Part shown: in pieces, positions 26,878 to 35,897 of the stretch
Numbering within the stretch: position 1 is the stretch's first letter
Layout: every line of letters begins with the position of its first letter
Assembly (NCBI GenBank): GCA_002086835.1
Contig: MVIG01000010.1
Span: 124,001-188,000, forward strand
Reading direction: 5' to 3'
DNA from: Mycolicibacterium porcinum
GTDB taxonomy: Bacteria; Actinomycetota; Actinomycetes; Mycobacteriales; Mycobacteriaceae
Length of the DNA: 64,000 nt
The notes under the pieces: generated by a model
Seen by the model: the letters and a program-made list of their open reading frames with translations, nothing else
Database searches by the model: none
Told to the model about the DNA's origin: nothing
Position numbers and translations under genes: made by a program

Positions 26878-28164
26878 TCAGGCCAGCGTGACTGCGACGG
26901 ACTCGGCGAGAATGTCGAGCCCCTCGGACAATTCGGTCGGAAGAGTGGTGAGCGGCGGCAGCAGTTTGACCACCTCGTCGGACGGGCCGCTGGTCTCCAT
27001 CAGAGCGCCGCGGTCGAACGCTGCCCGGCAAACCTGTCCGGCCAGTTCAGGCTGCTCGAACTTGAGGCCCTGGGCCATCCCGCGGCCGCGGGCGGTCAGC
27101 CCGTCGTGGGCCGCGGCGATCTCCTCCAGCCGATTCCGGATCAGCTCGCCCTTGGCGACCGTGTCGGCACTGAATTGGTCGTTCTTCCAATAGGTCTCGA
27201 TTGCCGCCGTGGCCGTGATGAACGCCGGGTTGTGGCCGCGGAAGGTGCCGTTGTGCTCCCCCGGTGTCCACACGTCGAGGTCCCGGCGGAAGAGCGTCAG
27301 CGCCATCGGCAGGCCGTAGCCGCTGACCGACTTCGATATCGTGACGATATCGGGCACGATGCCTGCGGCCTCGAAGCTGAAGAACGGCCCGGTCCTGCCG
27401 CACCCCATCTGGACGTCGTCGACGATCAGCAGGATGTCGCGCTTGCGGCACAACTCGGCCAGCGCGCGCAGCCATTCGATCCGAGCGACGTTGAGACCGC
27501 CCTCCCCCTGGACGGTTTCGACGATCACCGCGGCGGGGCGGTTGAGTCCACTGCCCGAATCGTCGAGCACACGCTCGAACCACTGGAAGTCCTCGGTGAC
27601 CCCACCGAAGTAGTTGTCGTAGGGCATCGGAGTGGCGTGCACCAGCGGGATACCCGCCCCGGCCCGCTTCATCGAGTTACCGGTGACCGACAACGCACCC
27701 AGCGTCATGCCGTGAAATGCGTTGGTGAAGCTGATGACCGACTCGCGTCCGGTCACCTTCCTGGCCAGCTTGAGCGCTGACTCCACCGAGTTTGCCCCGG
27801 TCGGCCCGGGGAACTGGACCTTGTAGTCGAGCCCGCGCGGGCGCAGGATCATCTGTTCGAAGGTCTCCAGGAATCGCTGCTTGGCCGCGGTGGCCATGTC
27901 CAGCGAGTGCACGATCCCGTCGGAGACAAGGTAATCCAGCAAAGGCTGCTTCAGGGCGGGGTTGTTGTGGCCGTAGTTCAGTGCTCCCGCGCCCGCGAAG
28001 AAGTCGATGTAGGACCGGCCCTCGGTGTCGGTGATGTGCGATCCCGAGGCGGTGTTCATGACCGCCGGCCAGCCGCGGCAGTAGCTGCGGACCTCGGACT
28101 CGACCGAGCTGAAGACATCGGGAAGGTCAGATTCGGACAACGGTGCCGTCGTAGCGAGCAGCAA
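26878..28164 (-). CDS. ectB: L-2,4-diaminobutyrate aminotransferase EctB
   Basis: PLP-dependent class III aminotransferase that makes L-2,4-diaminobutyrate from aspartate semialdehyde and glutamate (428 aa). Landmarks: FFAGAGALNYGHNNP, FPGPTGANSVESALKLARKV, SFTNAFHGMTLGALSVTGN, LLIVDDVQMGCGRTGPFFSFE (cofactor Asp) and the Schiff-base Lys in DIVTISKSVSGYGLPMAL. TTG 28162-28164 is chosen from the AAGGA about 7 bases upstream and a normal family N-terminus. It lies 47 bp after ectA. Confidence 0.95.
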   Translation of the reverse strand: MLLATTAPLSESDLPDVFSSVESEVRSYCRGWPAVMNTASGSHITDTEGRSYIDFFAGAGALNYGHNNPALKQPLLDYLVSDGIVHSLDMATAAKQRFLETFEQMILRPRGLDYKVQFPGPTGANSVESALKLARKVTGRESVISFTNAFHGMTLGALSVTGNSMKRAGAGIPLVHATPMPYDNYFGGVTEDFQWFERVLDDSGSGLNRPAAVIVETVQGEGGLNVARIEWLRALAELCRKRDILLIVDDVQMGCGRTGPFFSFEAAGIVPDIVTISKSVSGYGLPMALTLFRRDLDVWTPGEHNGTFRGHNPAFITATAAIETYWKNDQFSADTVAKGELIRNRLEEIAAAHDGLTARGRGMAQGLKFEQPELAGQVCRAAFDRGALMETSGPSDEVVKLLPPLTTLPTELSEGLDILAESVAVTLA

Positions 28165-28211
28165 GGGATAATCCTTCCAATCGAATCAAACTGGTTATCA
28201 GATAACTGATT

Positions 28212-28757
28212 TCAGCGAGAAAGCGGAGTGGTGATGGGCCCCATCCGCAGAATCGGCTCATCCTCGTGCGCCCCGTCGGCGTCGAGGAGGTTGCACCCGA
28301 AGTACGGGTCCTCGACCAGCGGGACACCGTGCCTGCGCGCGAAGGCGCCGAAGAATGCACGTGAGGCGGTATTGCCCGGTGAGACCGTGGCCTCCACGGT
28401 GACCGGACGGCCATCGCGCTGCGTCCGGACCCGGTGCACGAGCGCGTCGAGCATCGTGCTGGCCAGTCCCCCACCCTGCGCCGAGGGCGACACCGCGACC
28501 TGCCAGACGAACAGCACGTCCGGCCGCGGTGGCGGGTGATAACCCGTGATGAATCCGTGCAGGTCGCCATCGCGTTCAGCCACTATTGACGTGGCAGCAA
28601 AATCGGTTGCCAGCAACAGATAGGCATAGGTCGAATTCAGATCGAGCACCCCGGTGGCGGCCGCGAGATCGCGGATGCCAATCGCATCGGTACCCCGTGG
28701 AGGGCGCAGGAATTCTTCCCGGGAATGGCGTCCCGGGACGCTTTCTAAAACACGCAT
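28212..28757 (-). CDS. ectA: L-2,4-diaminobutyrate acetyltransferase EctA
   Basis: GNAT-type acetyltransferase for the gamma-amino group of L-2,4-diaminobutyrate (181 aa). GNAT features: YLLLATDFAATSIVAERDGD, VLFVWQVAVSPSAQGGGLASTML (acetyl-CoA loop), NTASRAFFGAFARRHGV. Family N-terminal FLRPPRGTDAIGIRDLAAAT is present. ATG 28755-28757 is the only clear start, though the upstream bases give no strong ribosome site. First gene of ectABCD; a 396-bp gene-free region upstream should hold the osmo-responsive promoter. Confidence 0.93.
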   Translation of the reverse strand: MRVLESVPGRHSREEFLRPPRGTDAIGIRDLAAATGVLDLNSTYAYLLLATDFAATSIVAERDGDLHGFITGYHPPPRPDVLFVWQVAVSPSAQGGGLASTMLDALVHRVRTQRDGRPVTVEATVSPGNTASRAFFGAFARRHGVPLVEDPYFGCNLLDADGAHEDEPILRMGPITTPLSR

Positions 28758-29153
28758 ATCGAGTTAAAAGTCACCACCGAACTTCTCAGCGATCATCGTC
28801 AGTTTCAAGCCATCGGTGCCATCGACGTAAGCACACCCCCCTGCCGGGATCAAGCGCCGACACCGCGCCAGGACGGGTATTCCGTCTGCGATCACCTGCA
28901 TTGACCTGCGCAAACTTCTCGAATCGTCAATCTCAGAAATTTGTTAGCGTCGTTATCGGATCGTTACATTGGCGCGGGGGTACCACGATCGGGCGCGGCA
29001 GGCCATCCGCTGCCGCCACTGCGGCAGCCGGCAAAATGCGCGCATACCAGGGACTTTTCCGGATAATTCGGCACACAGATTCCAATCGAAATCTAATAAT
29101 CGCGACCGGGCGTCCACGTCAATTACCGGTCGAATATGCTCAAGTGGTTTCCC
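28758..29153. other. Gene-free region upstream of ectA
   Basis: About 396 bp between the start of ectA (leftward) and the end of the DMT-transporter gene (also leftward), so it must contain the ect operon promoter. The stretch appears less GC-rich than its neighbours, with AT-rich islands near 28919-28970 and 29060-29110. I see no conserved frame, strong hairpin or confident -10/-35 pair, and no recognisable regulator gene. Possible control elements remain unassigned. Confidence 0.6.
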
Positions 29154-30107
29154 TCACAGCACGCCGCTGCGCCCGTCCACTTGCAGAACGGGCAACGCCG
29201 CGCGATCCGTAGCGAGCCCCACCCGGAGTTGGCGCGACGCCGAGGCCGGTGACGACACCACCATGCGCCCCCACGTGGTGCCGGCGACCACCAGTGCGGC
29301 TCCGGCCAGCCCGGCGCCGGTTACGGGATCACCGGCCACGGTGACACCGATCACCGCGGCCCACAGCGGTTCGGTGCCCAGCAGCAGACTGACCCGCGCC
29401 GGACTGGTGGTACCCAACGCCCGCAGCTGCAGCAGGAATGCGAACACGGTGCACGCCACCGCCAAGTACCCGATGAGCATCCAGTCCGCCGCACCGTATG
29501 CCGCGGTCATCGCAGGCACGGATTGCCCCGAGACCACGCTCACGACGAGCGCCACCGCGGCGACCGTGAGCAGCTGCACCAGCGTGGTTCGCGCCGAGTC
29601 GGTTTCGTTCGCTTCCGCCATCCGCGCCATGACGGTGACATGCACCGCACGTAGTACGGCGGCGACGCCGATGACGATGTCTCCCGCCCGCGGGGCGGTC
29701 AGCCCGGCGGACTGGGTGAGCAGCCCGCACCCGATCACGGCGAGCGCCGCCGCAAAGTAGAAGTGACGACTCACCCGGTGGCGCTGGAGCATGGGCGTGG
29801 CCACGATCGTCAGCGCCATGATCAGGCCCGCGTTGGACGCCGATGTCATCGTCACCCCGTAGGTTTCGGCAACACAGACCGCGGCCAGGAGGATCCCGCC
29901 GACCACACCGGAGACCGCCTCGGGCCGGGTCACACCGGCCAACCGGTGACACAGGACGACTGTCAGGACAGCGGTCGCCAGGGTGAACCGCACCCCCAGA
30001 AGCGCGAAAACAGTATCGAGAGAGGCGATCTCCTTGGTGGCCAGATAGCTCGATCCCCACACCGCGGCAACGGCGAGCAGACCGAGGTCGGTAGAGCGTC
30101 GGGTCAT
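29154..30107 (-). CDS. DMT-superfamily (EamA) transporter
   Basis: 317-aa drug/metabolite transporter with ten predicted helices in two EamA repeats: one around residues 8-130 (LGLLAVAAVWGSSYLATKEI, LLGVRFTLATAVLTVVL), the other around 140-275 (MLIGYLAVACTVFAFLLQL, SLLLGTEPLWAAVIGVTV). The EP-LWA motif at the second repeat end is typical of EamA. ATG 30105-30107 is preferred over an upstream TTG. The tail is Ser/Arg-rich. It is divergent from a LysR gene, so regulation by that LysR is likely; the exported metabolite is unknown. Confidence 0.88.
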   Translation of the reverse strand: MTRRSTDLGLLAVAAVWGSSYLATKEIASLDTVFALLGVRFTLATAVLTVVLCHRLAGVTRPEAVSGVVGGILLAAVCVAETYGVTMTSASNAGLIMALTIVATPMLQRHRVSRHFYFAAALAVIGCGLLTQSAGLTAPRAGDIVIGVAAVLRAVHVTVMARMAEANETDSARTTLVQLLTVAAVALVVSVVSGQSVPAMTAAYGAADWMLIGYLAVACTVFAFLLQLRALGTTSPARVSLLLGTEPLWAAVIGVTVAGDPVTGAGLAGAALVVAGTTWGRMVVSSPASASRQLRVGLATDRAALPVLQVDGRSGVL

Positions 30108-30180
30108 ACGGACCAGCGTGTTGCCCACCAAATAGTTCAGTCAAGCTAATGTTTTTACAGGTTATATGTAGCATTGCTTC

Positions 30181-31122
30181 ATGGATGCCGGTCGTCTGCG
30201 AATGCTGCGTGAACTCGCCGACCACGGCACGGTCGCTGCGGTAGCCCAGGTGCTTTCGATGACCCCCTCGGCCGTGTCGCAGCAGTTGAAGATCCTGCAG
30301 CGCGAGGCCGGCGTGACACTGATCGAACCGGACGGACGCAGGGTGCGCCTGACCGATGCCGGGCAGATGCTGGTCGGCCACGCCGATGCCGTGCTGGCCG
30401 CGCTGGACCGTGCCAGGGCTGAAATGGACGCCTACCGGAGCACACCGCGTGGCACCGTGAGCGTGTCGTTCTTCCCCTCCGGTGCGGCAATGTTGCTGGC
30501 CCCGTTGATCATCCGGGCAGCCGAGCGCGGGGTGCACGTGCTCGGCCGCGATATCGACGTTCCGGCGTCCCGCGCGCCGGCACAACTAGCCGACTTCGAC
30601 GTCGTGGTGGTTCACCGCGACGAGCGCGATGCGTCGCCGTGGGGTCCGCGCTTCGAATCCACCGAACTGTTGCGGGAGCCGCTGGATGTCGTCCTGCCAC
30701 CCGACCACCATCTGGCCGGCCGCGATCAGGTGCGGCTGACCGAGCTGGCCGATGAACCCTGGATCGGTGTCGAAGGCGGGTTGATGGTGGACGACGTGCT
30801 GAATTCGATCGCGATCCTGTCCGGTGTCCGGCCGCGAATCGCCCAGCGGATCAATGACTTCCGCGTGGTCGAGGAGCTCGTACACGCAGGTGCCGGCGTC
30901 GCCCTGATGCCCCGCTACGTACGGCTCGCGCGGGAGCTGGCGCGGTTGCCGATCACCGACACCTCGATGGCCCGCCGAGTGGAGGCGATCACCCGTACGG
31001 GCGCGAGTACCCGGCCCGCAGTGGCCGCGGTGCTGGAGGAGCTGCGCACGATCGCGGCAGGCATCAGCGCAGCAACCGTCGGACATGCTCCCGGGCGATC
31101 CGCTCGGCCAGCCCGGGACTGA
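30181..31122 (+). CDS. LysR-family transcriptional regulator
   Basis: 313 aa. N-terminal winged HTH in residues ~3-62 (RLRMLRELADHGTVAAVAQV, LSMTPSAVSQQLKILQREAG); C-terminal substrate-binding domain in residues ~90-290 (RGTVSVSFFPSGAAMLLAPL, EELVHAGAGVALMPRYV). Divergent from the EamA transporter with a 73-bp AT-rich intergenic region, the usual arrangement for LysR control of an exporter. The 3' end overlaps the next TetR gene by 59 bp tail-to-tail. Confidence 0.9.
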   Translation: MDAGRLRMLRELADHGTVAAVAQVLSMTPSAVSQQLKILQREAGVTLIEPDGRRVRLTDAGQMLVGHADAVLAALDRARAEMDAYRSTPRGTVSVSFFPSGAAMLLAPLIIRAAERGVHVLGRDIDVPASRAPAQLADFDVVVVHRDERDASPWGPRFESTELLREPLDVVLPPDHHLAGRDQVRLTELADEPWIGVEGGLMVDDVLNSIAILSGVRPRIAQRINDFRVVEELVHAGAGVALMPRYVRLARELARLPITDTSMARRVEAITRTGASTRPAVAAVLEELRTIAAGISAATVGHAPGRSARPARD

Positions 31123-31621
31123 CCCGGTCCGGCTCGACAGCCACCGAGCAGGCCAGCCCGTCCAGCAGGGCCAGCAGTTCGACGGCGGCCGGACCGGCAT
31201 CCACACCGGGCGCGGCGGCCACGATCAGATCAGCGAGCCACTGTGACATCCGGATCCAATCCTCGCGGTGCCGGATCGCGGTCCGCTCGTCGACCGCGGC
31301 GCGGGCCAGCCGCAAGAGCCAGGCCACGCTGATGTCGCGATCGCCGGGTTCCGGGCACGCCAGGGCAACGGCCAACGCCTCCAACTGCTGTGCCGCGGAC
31401 ATCTCCGCGGTCAGGTAGTCCCCCAGCCGGGCCAGGAACCGCGCCGAGGCCCGATCCATCGCACCGGCCAGCATCGCGTCCTTGGTCGGAAAGTGGTGTT
31501 GCACCGCACCGATCGAAACCTCGGCCAGGGCAGCGACTTTGCGTACCGAGACGCCTTCGAAGCCGTCGGCCACCAAGACGCGCAGCACCGCGTCGGCCAT
31601 CCGGTCATAGGGCGTGTCCAC
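31064..31621 (-). CDS. TetR-family regulator (divergent from a DUF418 gene)
   Basis: About 185 aa from GTG 31619-31621. The N-terminal HTH is PYDRMADAVLRVLVADGF, GVSVRKVAALAEVSIGAVQH, HFPTKDAMLAG; the all-helical C-terminus with LVALLDGLACSVAVEPDRVS-like ligand pocket resembles the TetR_C_6 group. An earlier TTG (31640-31642) would fall inside the palindrome ATACGTTCGTAT and is less likely. It shares an upstream region with the DUF418 gene and probably represses it. Confidence 0.85.
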   Translation of the reverse strand: MDTPYDRMADAVLRVLVADGFEGVSVRKVAALAEVSIGAVQHHFPTKDAMLAGAMDRASARFLARLGDYLTAEMSAAQQLEALAVALACPEPGDRDISVAWLLRLARAAVDERTAIRHREDWIRMSQWLADLIVAAAPGVDAGPAAVELLALLDGLACSVAVEPDRVSPGLAERIAREHVRRLLR

Positions 31622-31641
31622 GGCTTCAGCATAGGCGACCA

Positions 31642-31653
31642 ATACGTTCGTAT
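31642..31653. promoter_or_regulatory. Operator-like palindrome between TetR and DUF418 genes
   Basis: Perfect 12-bp palindrome ATACGTTCGTAT (31642-31653), flanked by ACC on the left and GGT on the right with one extra base. It is centred between the two divergent genes, with starts at 31621 and 31670. This is a likely TetR operator, inferred from position. Confidence 0.6.
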
Positions 31654-31669
31654 GGTAGCGTCCGCGAGC

Positions 31670-32860
31670 ATGTCCTCGACACGGCTGCAGTCTCTGGACG
31701 TCCTGCGCGGCATCGCCATCCTCGGCACGTTGGGGACCAACATCTGGATCTTCACCGATCCGGAGGGGCTGATCGGCTACCTCAACGGTCCACCGGATTC
31801 CCCCTGGCGGCCTGTCGAGGTCGCGCTGCAGCTACTCGCCCAGGGCAAGTTCCTCGGCCTGCTCACCGTGATGTTCGGGATCGGCCTTGCCCTGCAACAA
31901 CGTTCAGCACTGCGTACCGGTCTGCGGTGGCCGGGCAGCTACCCGTGGCGGGCTCTGCTGCTACTCGTCGACGGCATCGTGCACTTCGTGTTGTTCACCG
32001 AGTTCGACGTTCTCACGGGCTACGCCATCACCGGCTGGATCGTGTCCTACCTGCTGGTCACCAGCCCGCGCGCACAGCGCCGGATCATCGCGTGCGCCGC
32101 GGCCGTCCACATCGCGATGCTGACCGCCATCACCGTCGTCCTGCTCAGCGCCGCGGGTGACACCGGTGCGTCGCAGCCACTCGAGCCCAATCCGTACGCG
32201 GACGGTTCGTTCTGGGACCTGGTGGCGTTCCGGCTCGACCACGTGCTGCTGTTCCGGCTGGAGACACTGCTGATCTTCCCGATGTCCATCGCCTTGTTCC
32301 TGGTGGGCTCCAGGCTGTTTCACGCCGGCGTACTCGAGGCGCGTGGCGCCGCACTGCGTCGCCGACTGATCTGGCTGGGGTTCGCTGTGGCGGCCCCCCT
32401 CGACATCGCGCTGGAGGTCGCCGGCGGCGGCCCGGGTCTGATCCTGGCCCGCTACGGTGTCGCCCCGTTCGTCTCGATGGGAATCCTGGCGGTCGTGGCG
32501 GAGTTCTACACCCGGCGCCCCGCCCCGGGATGGGCCGGGCGCCGACTGGCCGAGGTCGGCCGGATGGCGTTGTCCAGCTACGTGTTACAGAACGTGCTGG
32601 CGTCGGCGATCTGCTACGGCTGGGGCTTCGGGCTGGCAGCCGCGACGCCGACGGCGCAGCGGGTACCGGCAACGGTGGCGGTCTACCTGGTGGTGGTCGC
32701 CGTCGTGATGTGCTTCGCGCACCTGTGGCTGCGCCGGTTCCGTCGGGGCCCGGTGGAGTGGCTGTGGAACACCAGCTACCGGGCCTTGGCGGACCGCACC
32801 CGTGACCTGAGGCCGCTACCGCACCAACGTGACGGGAAGGGCGTGCGTCAGAGCTTGTAG
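31670..32860 (+). CDS. DUF418 membrane protein
   Basis: 396 aa with about nine to ten helices. The N-terminal RLQSLDVLRGIAILGTLGTN resembles the DUF418/acyltransferase-3-like start, and the C-terminus has the DUF418 features EVGRMALSSYVLQNVLASAI and a final FRRGPVEWLWNTSYRALAD. Related to YeiB/YkoB proteins, whose function is unknown. ATG 31670 is chosen as the first ATG after the palindrome; ATG 31652 is an alternative inside it. Likely regulated by the divergent TetR. The last 13 bp overlap the 3' end of the next gene on the opposite strand. Confidence 0.85.
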   Translation: MSSTRLQSLDVLRGIAILGTLGTNIWIFTDPEGLIGYLNGPPDSPWRPVEVALQLLAQGKFLGLLTVMFGIGLALQQRSALRTGLRWPGSYPWRALLLLVDGIVHFVLFTEFDVLTGYAITGWIVSYLLVTSPRAQRRIIACAAAVHIAMLTAITVVLLSAAGDTGASQPLEPNPYADGSFWDLVAFRLDHVLLFRLETLLIFPMSIALFLVGSRLFHAGVLEARGAALRRRLIWLGFAVAAPLDIALEVAGGGPGLILARYGVAPFVSMGILAVVAEFYTRRPAPGWAGRRLAEVGRMALSSYVLQNVLASAICYGWGFGLAAATPTAQRVPATVAVYLVVVAVVMCFAHLWLRRFRRGPVEWLWNTSYRALADRTRDLRPLPHQRDGKGVRQSL

Positions 32861-33345
32861 CCGATCGCGCGCAACAGATTCCGTCGCGCCACCACGTCGT
32901 CGTCGGACTCGACACCCAACGGTGACTGCCCGTCGACCACGCCCACGATGCCGCGGCCGAGTGGCGTGACGGCGACCAGCACGTCGACCGGATTGGCGGT
33001 GGCGCAGTAGATCGAGCAGACCTCGGGAACACCCTTGATCGGGTTGAGGACGTTCACCGGGAACCCGTCGCGCAGGAAGATGACGAACACGTGGCCCGCA
33101 CCGATCGCCAGCGCATTGCGGACAGCCAGCTCGACCAGGTCGGGATCGTTACCGCTGCGGCGCACCAGCCGCGGTCCGGACGCCTCGCAGAATGCCAGCC
33201 CGAATCGCAATGACGGACTGACGCCGACCATGGCCTCGTGCAGATCATCGGCCGTCTTGATGAAGTGCGCCTGCCCGATGACGACGTTGAGGTCGTCGGG
33301 CTTGTCGACGGACACCACGTCCCACGACGGTGCCGGTGTGGTCAC
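32848..33345 (-). CDS. Adenosine-specific kinase family protein
   Basis: 165 aa matching the family known from archaeal 'adenosine-specific kinase' (PF04008): VVSVDKPDDLNVVIGQAHFI, KTADDLHEAMVGVSPSLRFG, LAFCEASGPRLVRRSGNDPD, AGHVFVIFLRDGFPVNVLNP, KGVPEVCSIYCATANPVDVL, GRGIVGVVDGQSPLG. Family members have been assayed as adenosine-binding phosphotransferases, but the role in bacteria is unclear. ATG 33343-33345. It lies 54 bp after mpa on the same strand. Family call from memory, strongly supported by the run of motifs. Confidence 0.85.
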   Translation of the reverse strand: MTTPAPSWDVVSVDKPDDLNVVIGQAHFIKTADDLHEAMVGVSPSLRFGLAFCEASGPRLVRRSGNDPDLVELAVRNALAIGAGHVFVIFLRDGFPVNVLNPIKGVPEVCSIYCATANPVDVLVAVTPLGRGIVGVVDGQSPLGVESDDDVVARRNLLRAIGYKL

Positions 33346-33398
33346 AGCTCCATGCTGCCACCGGCGCCGCCGGGACGGGTGCCGATTCGGCCAAGGGC

Positions 33399-35240
33399 TT
33401 AGAGGTACTGCCCCAGGTTCGACTCGGTGTCAATCGCACGGCTGGCCGACGAGCTCTTCCCGGTGACCAGGGTGCGGATGTACACGATCCGCTCGCCCTT
33501 CTTGCCCGAGATCCGCGCCCAGTCATCGGGATTGGTGGTGTTGGGCAGGTCCTCGTTCTCGGCGAACTCGTCGACGATCGAATCGAGCAGATGCTGGATG
33601 CGCAGGCCGGGCTGACCGGTCTCCAGCACGCTCTTGATGGCGTTCTTCTTCGCCCGGTCGACGACGTTCTGGATCATGGCGCCGGAGTTGAAGTCCTTGA
33701 AGTACATGACCTCCTTGTCACCGTTGGCGTAGGTGACCTCCAGGAACCGGTTGTCGTCGATCTCGGCGTACATCCGGTCCACGACCTTCTCGATCATCGT
33801 CTTGATCGTCAATGCGCGGTCGCCGCCGAACTCGGCGAGATCGTCGGCGTGCACCGGCAGCGCCTCGGTCAGGTACTTCGAGAAGATGTCCTGGGCCGAC
33901 TCGGCATCGGGCCGCTCGATCTTGATCTTGACGTCCAGGCGGCCGGGCCGCAGGATCGCCGGGTCGATCATGTCCTCACGGTTGGAAGCGCCGATGACGA
34001 TGACGTTCTCCAGCCCTTCCACACCATCGATTTCCGAAAGCAGCTGCGGCACAACGGTTGTCTCGACATCAGAGCTGACGCCGGTGCCACGGGTGCGGAA
34101 GATCGAGTCCATCTCGTCGAAGAACACGATCACCGGGGTGCCCTCGGATGCCTTCTCGCGGGCGCGCTGGAAGATCAGCCGGATGTGACGCTCGGTCTCA
34201 CCGACGAACTTGTTCAGCAGCTCGGGGCCTTTGATGTTGAGGAAGTAGCTCTTGGCCTCGCGCGCGTCATCGCCACGAACCTCGGCCATCTTCTTGGCCA
34301 GCGAGTTGGCCACGGCCTTGGCGATCAGCGTCTTACCGCAACCGGGGGGACCATAGAGCAGCACGCCCTTGGGCGGACGCAGCGAGTACTCGCGGTAGAG
34401 CTCCTTGTGCAGGAACGGCAGCTCCACGGCGTCGCGGATCTGCTCGATCTGCCGGCCCAGTCCGCCGATGTCGTTGTAGCTGACATCGGGCACCTCTTCG
34501 AGCACCAGGTCCTCGACCTCGGCCTTCGGGATGCGCTCGAAGGCGTACCCGGCCTTGGTGTCGACCAGCAGCGAATCACCGGGGCGCAGTTTGCGCGGCC
34601 GGCTGTCGTCGAGCGCGGCCTCGGCATCCTCGGGCAGATCCTCGGCGACGATCAGCGGCTCGGCCAGCCAGACGATGCGCTCCTCGTCGGCGTGCCCGAC
34701 CACCAGGGCGCGGTGCCCGTCGGCCAGGATTTCCCGCAGCGTGCTGATCTCGCCGACAGCCTCGAAATTGCCGGCCTCGACCACGGTGAGCGCCTCGTTG
34801 AGCCGGACCGTCTGGCCCTGCTTGAGCGTGGCGGTCTCGATGTTGGGCGAGCAGGTGAGTCGCATCTTGCGGCCCGAGGTGAACACGTCGACGGTGTCGT
34901 CCTCGTGGGTGCCCAACAGCACGCCGTACCCACTGGGCGGCTGGCCCAGGCGGTCAACCTCCTCGCGCAGGGCGAGCAGCTGCTGACGCGCCTCTTTGAG
35001 GGTGTCCATGAGCTTGGCATTGCGCGAGGCGAGCGAGTCGATCCGCGCCTCGAGCTGGTGGACGTCGCGGGCACTGCGCAGCCCGCTCTGGGGCCCTACC
35101 GCGTTCTCCAGTTGCTCACGCAGAACCGCGGCCTCACGACGCAGCGATTCCAGCTCGGCGGCATCGTCGCTGGACATGGGCTGCGAGTAGCCCGCCGAGA
35201 AACTCTCGGCATGGCCCTCCGAACGCTCTGACTCACTCAT
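33399..35240 (-). CDS. mpa: Proteasomal AAA+ ATPase Mpa (ARC)
   Basis: Hexameric unfoldase that captures pupylated proteins and feeds them to PrcAB (613 aa). The N-terminal coiled coil (residues ~20-85, [19 protein letters not shown] onwards) binds Pup; two OB-fold domains follow (to ~residue 235). The AAA module has Walker [13 protein letters not shown], Walker [13 protein letters not shown] and the arginine-finger region [19 protein letters not shown]. The C-terminal Gln-Tyr-Leu matches the docking tail, whose penultimate Tyr activates the 20S gate. ATG 35238-35240 has GGAGGGAG upstream; an in-frame codon 24 bp earlier does not. Confidence 0.97.
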   Translation of the reverse strand: MSESERSEGHAESFSAGYSQPMSSDDAAELESLRREAAVLREQLENAVGPQSGLRSARDVHQLEARIDSLASRNAKLMDTLKEARQQLLALREEVDRLGQPPSGYGVLLGTHEDDTVDVFTSGRKMRLTCSPNIETATLKQGQTVRLNEALTVVEAGNFEAVGEISTLREILADGHRALVVGHADEERIVWLAEPLIVAEDLPEDAEAALDDSRPRKLRPGDSLLVDTKAGYAFERIPKAEVEDLVLEEVPDVSYNDIGGLGRQIEQIRDAVELPFLHKELYREYSLRPPKGVLLYGPPGCGKTLIAKAVANSLAKKMAEVRGDDAREAKSYFLNIKGPELLNKFVGETERHIRLIFQRAREKASEGTPVIVFFDEMDSIFRTRGTGVSSDVETTVVPQLLSEIDGVEGLENVIVIGASNREDMIDPAILRPGRLDVKIKIERPDAESAQDIFSKYLTEALPVHADDLAEFGGDRALTIKTMIEKVVDRMYAEIDDNRFLEVTYANGDKEVMYFKDFNSGAMIQNVVDRAKKNAIKSVLETGQPGLRIQHLLDSIVDEFAENEDLPNTTNPDDWARISGKKGERIVYIRTLVTGKSSSASRAIDTESNLGQYL

Positions 35241-35385
35241 ATTGCGCTCCCTCCCGCACCGCAAGTTGGTGCAGTAACAACTTCAACGCTACCGGCGATT
35301 CAGCCATTGTGTGCGCTCTAGGAACTAGACACACCAGCACCACTGTTAGCCTCTAAGTTCAGTTGGTCCGATCGAAAGGACAGTC

Positions 35386-35889
35386 GTGACCCGGAAAACC
35401 CTCGTTACCGGCTTTATCACCGCAGCTGCAGCCGCCGCCGTGGTGACTGGAGCAGCGGCGGGTGTGACTTCTATTGCATCCAGCGGCATGTCGTCCGCCC
35501 CCGCCGTCCAGCCGGTGGTGTTCGATGCGCCGCTGCCTGCCGCGCCGGCTCCGCAGTTGGAGTCGCCGCTGGTGCAGACCCTGCAGGCGCTGTCGAGTGG
35601 CGGCTCGTTCAGCGGCAAGGCCCTCTACATCCAGGGTGGCATCGGCCGCATCGAGAGCATCGCCGCGGACCGCGCCTACAACAAGGCCGCCGCTGAAGGA
35701 AAGTTCCCGCTGACCTTCAGCATCGCCAACATCGATGACCAGGGCGGCGTGGCCTACGCCGACGTCACCGCGACCTCGGCCACCGGCGGCACCGCGACCC
35801 AGAACATCCAGTTCGTCGCGGGCCCGAGCCCGACCGGCTGGCAGATCTCCAAGGGATCCGCGCTGAACCTGCTGTCCTCCGTCGGCTGA
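35386..35889 (+). CDS. MTB12/CFP-2-like secreted antigen
   Basis: 167 aa with a signal peptide (MTRKTLVTGFITAAAAAAVV, TGAAAGVTSIASS) and a small alpha/beta domain matching the low-molecular-weight T-cell antigen MTB12 (Rv2376c): QPVVFDAPLPAAPAPQLESP, GGIGRIESIAADRAYNKAAA, EGKFPLTFSIANIDDQ, GWQISKGSALNLLSSVG. The mature protein is predicted to be extracellular. The gene is next to lppK, whose mature part has the same repeat-like core, so the two appear to be tandem paralogues. GTG 35386 chosen from the AAGGA before it. Confidence 0.85.
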   Translation: MTRKTLVTGFITAAAAAAVVTGAAAGVTSIASSGMSSAPAVQPVVFDAPLPAAPAPQLESPLVQTLQALSSGGSFSGKALYIQGGIGRIESIAADRAYNKAAAEGKFPLTFSIANIDDQGGVAYADVTATSATGGTATQNIQFVAGPSPTGWQISKGSALNLLSSVG

Positions 35890-35897
35890 GTAGGTAG

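Noticed and set aside
28758..29153. Hidden gene or riboswitch upstream of ectA
   Set aside because: No frame with codon bias, ribosome site or family match, and no structured conserved core could be identified by eye.
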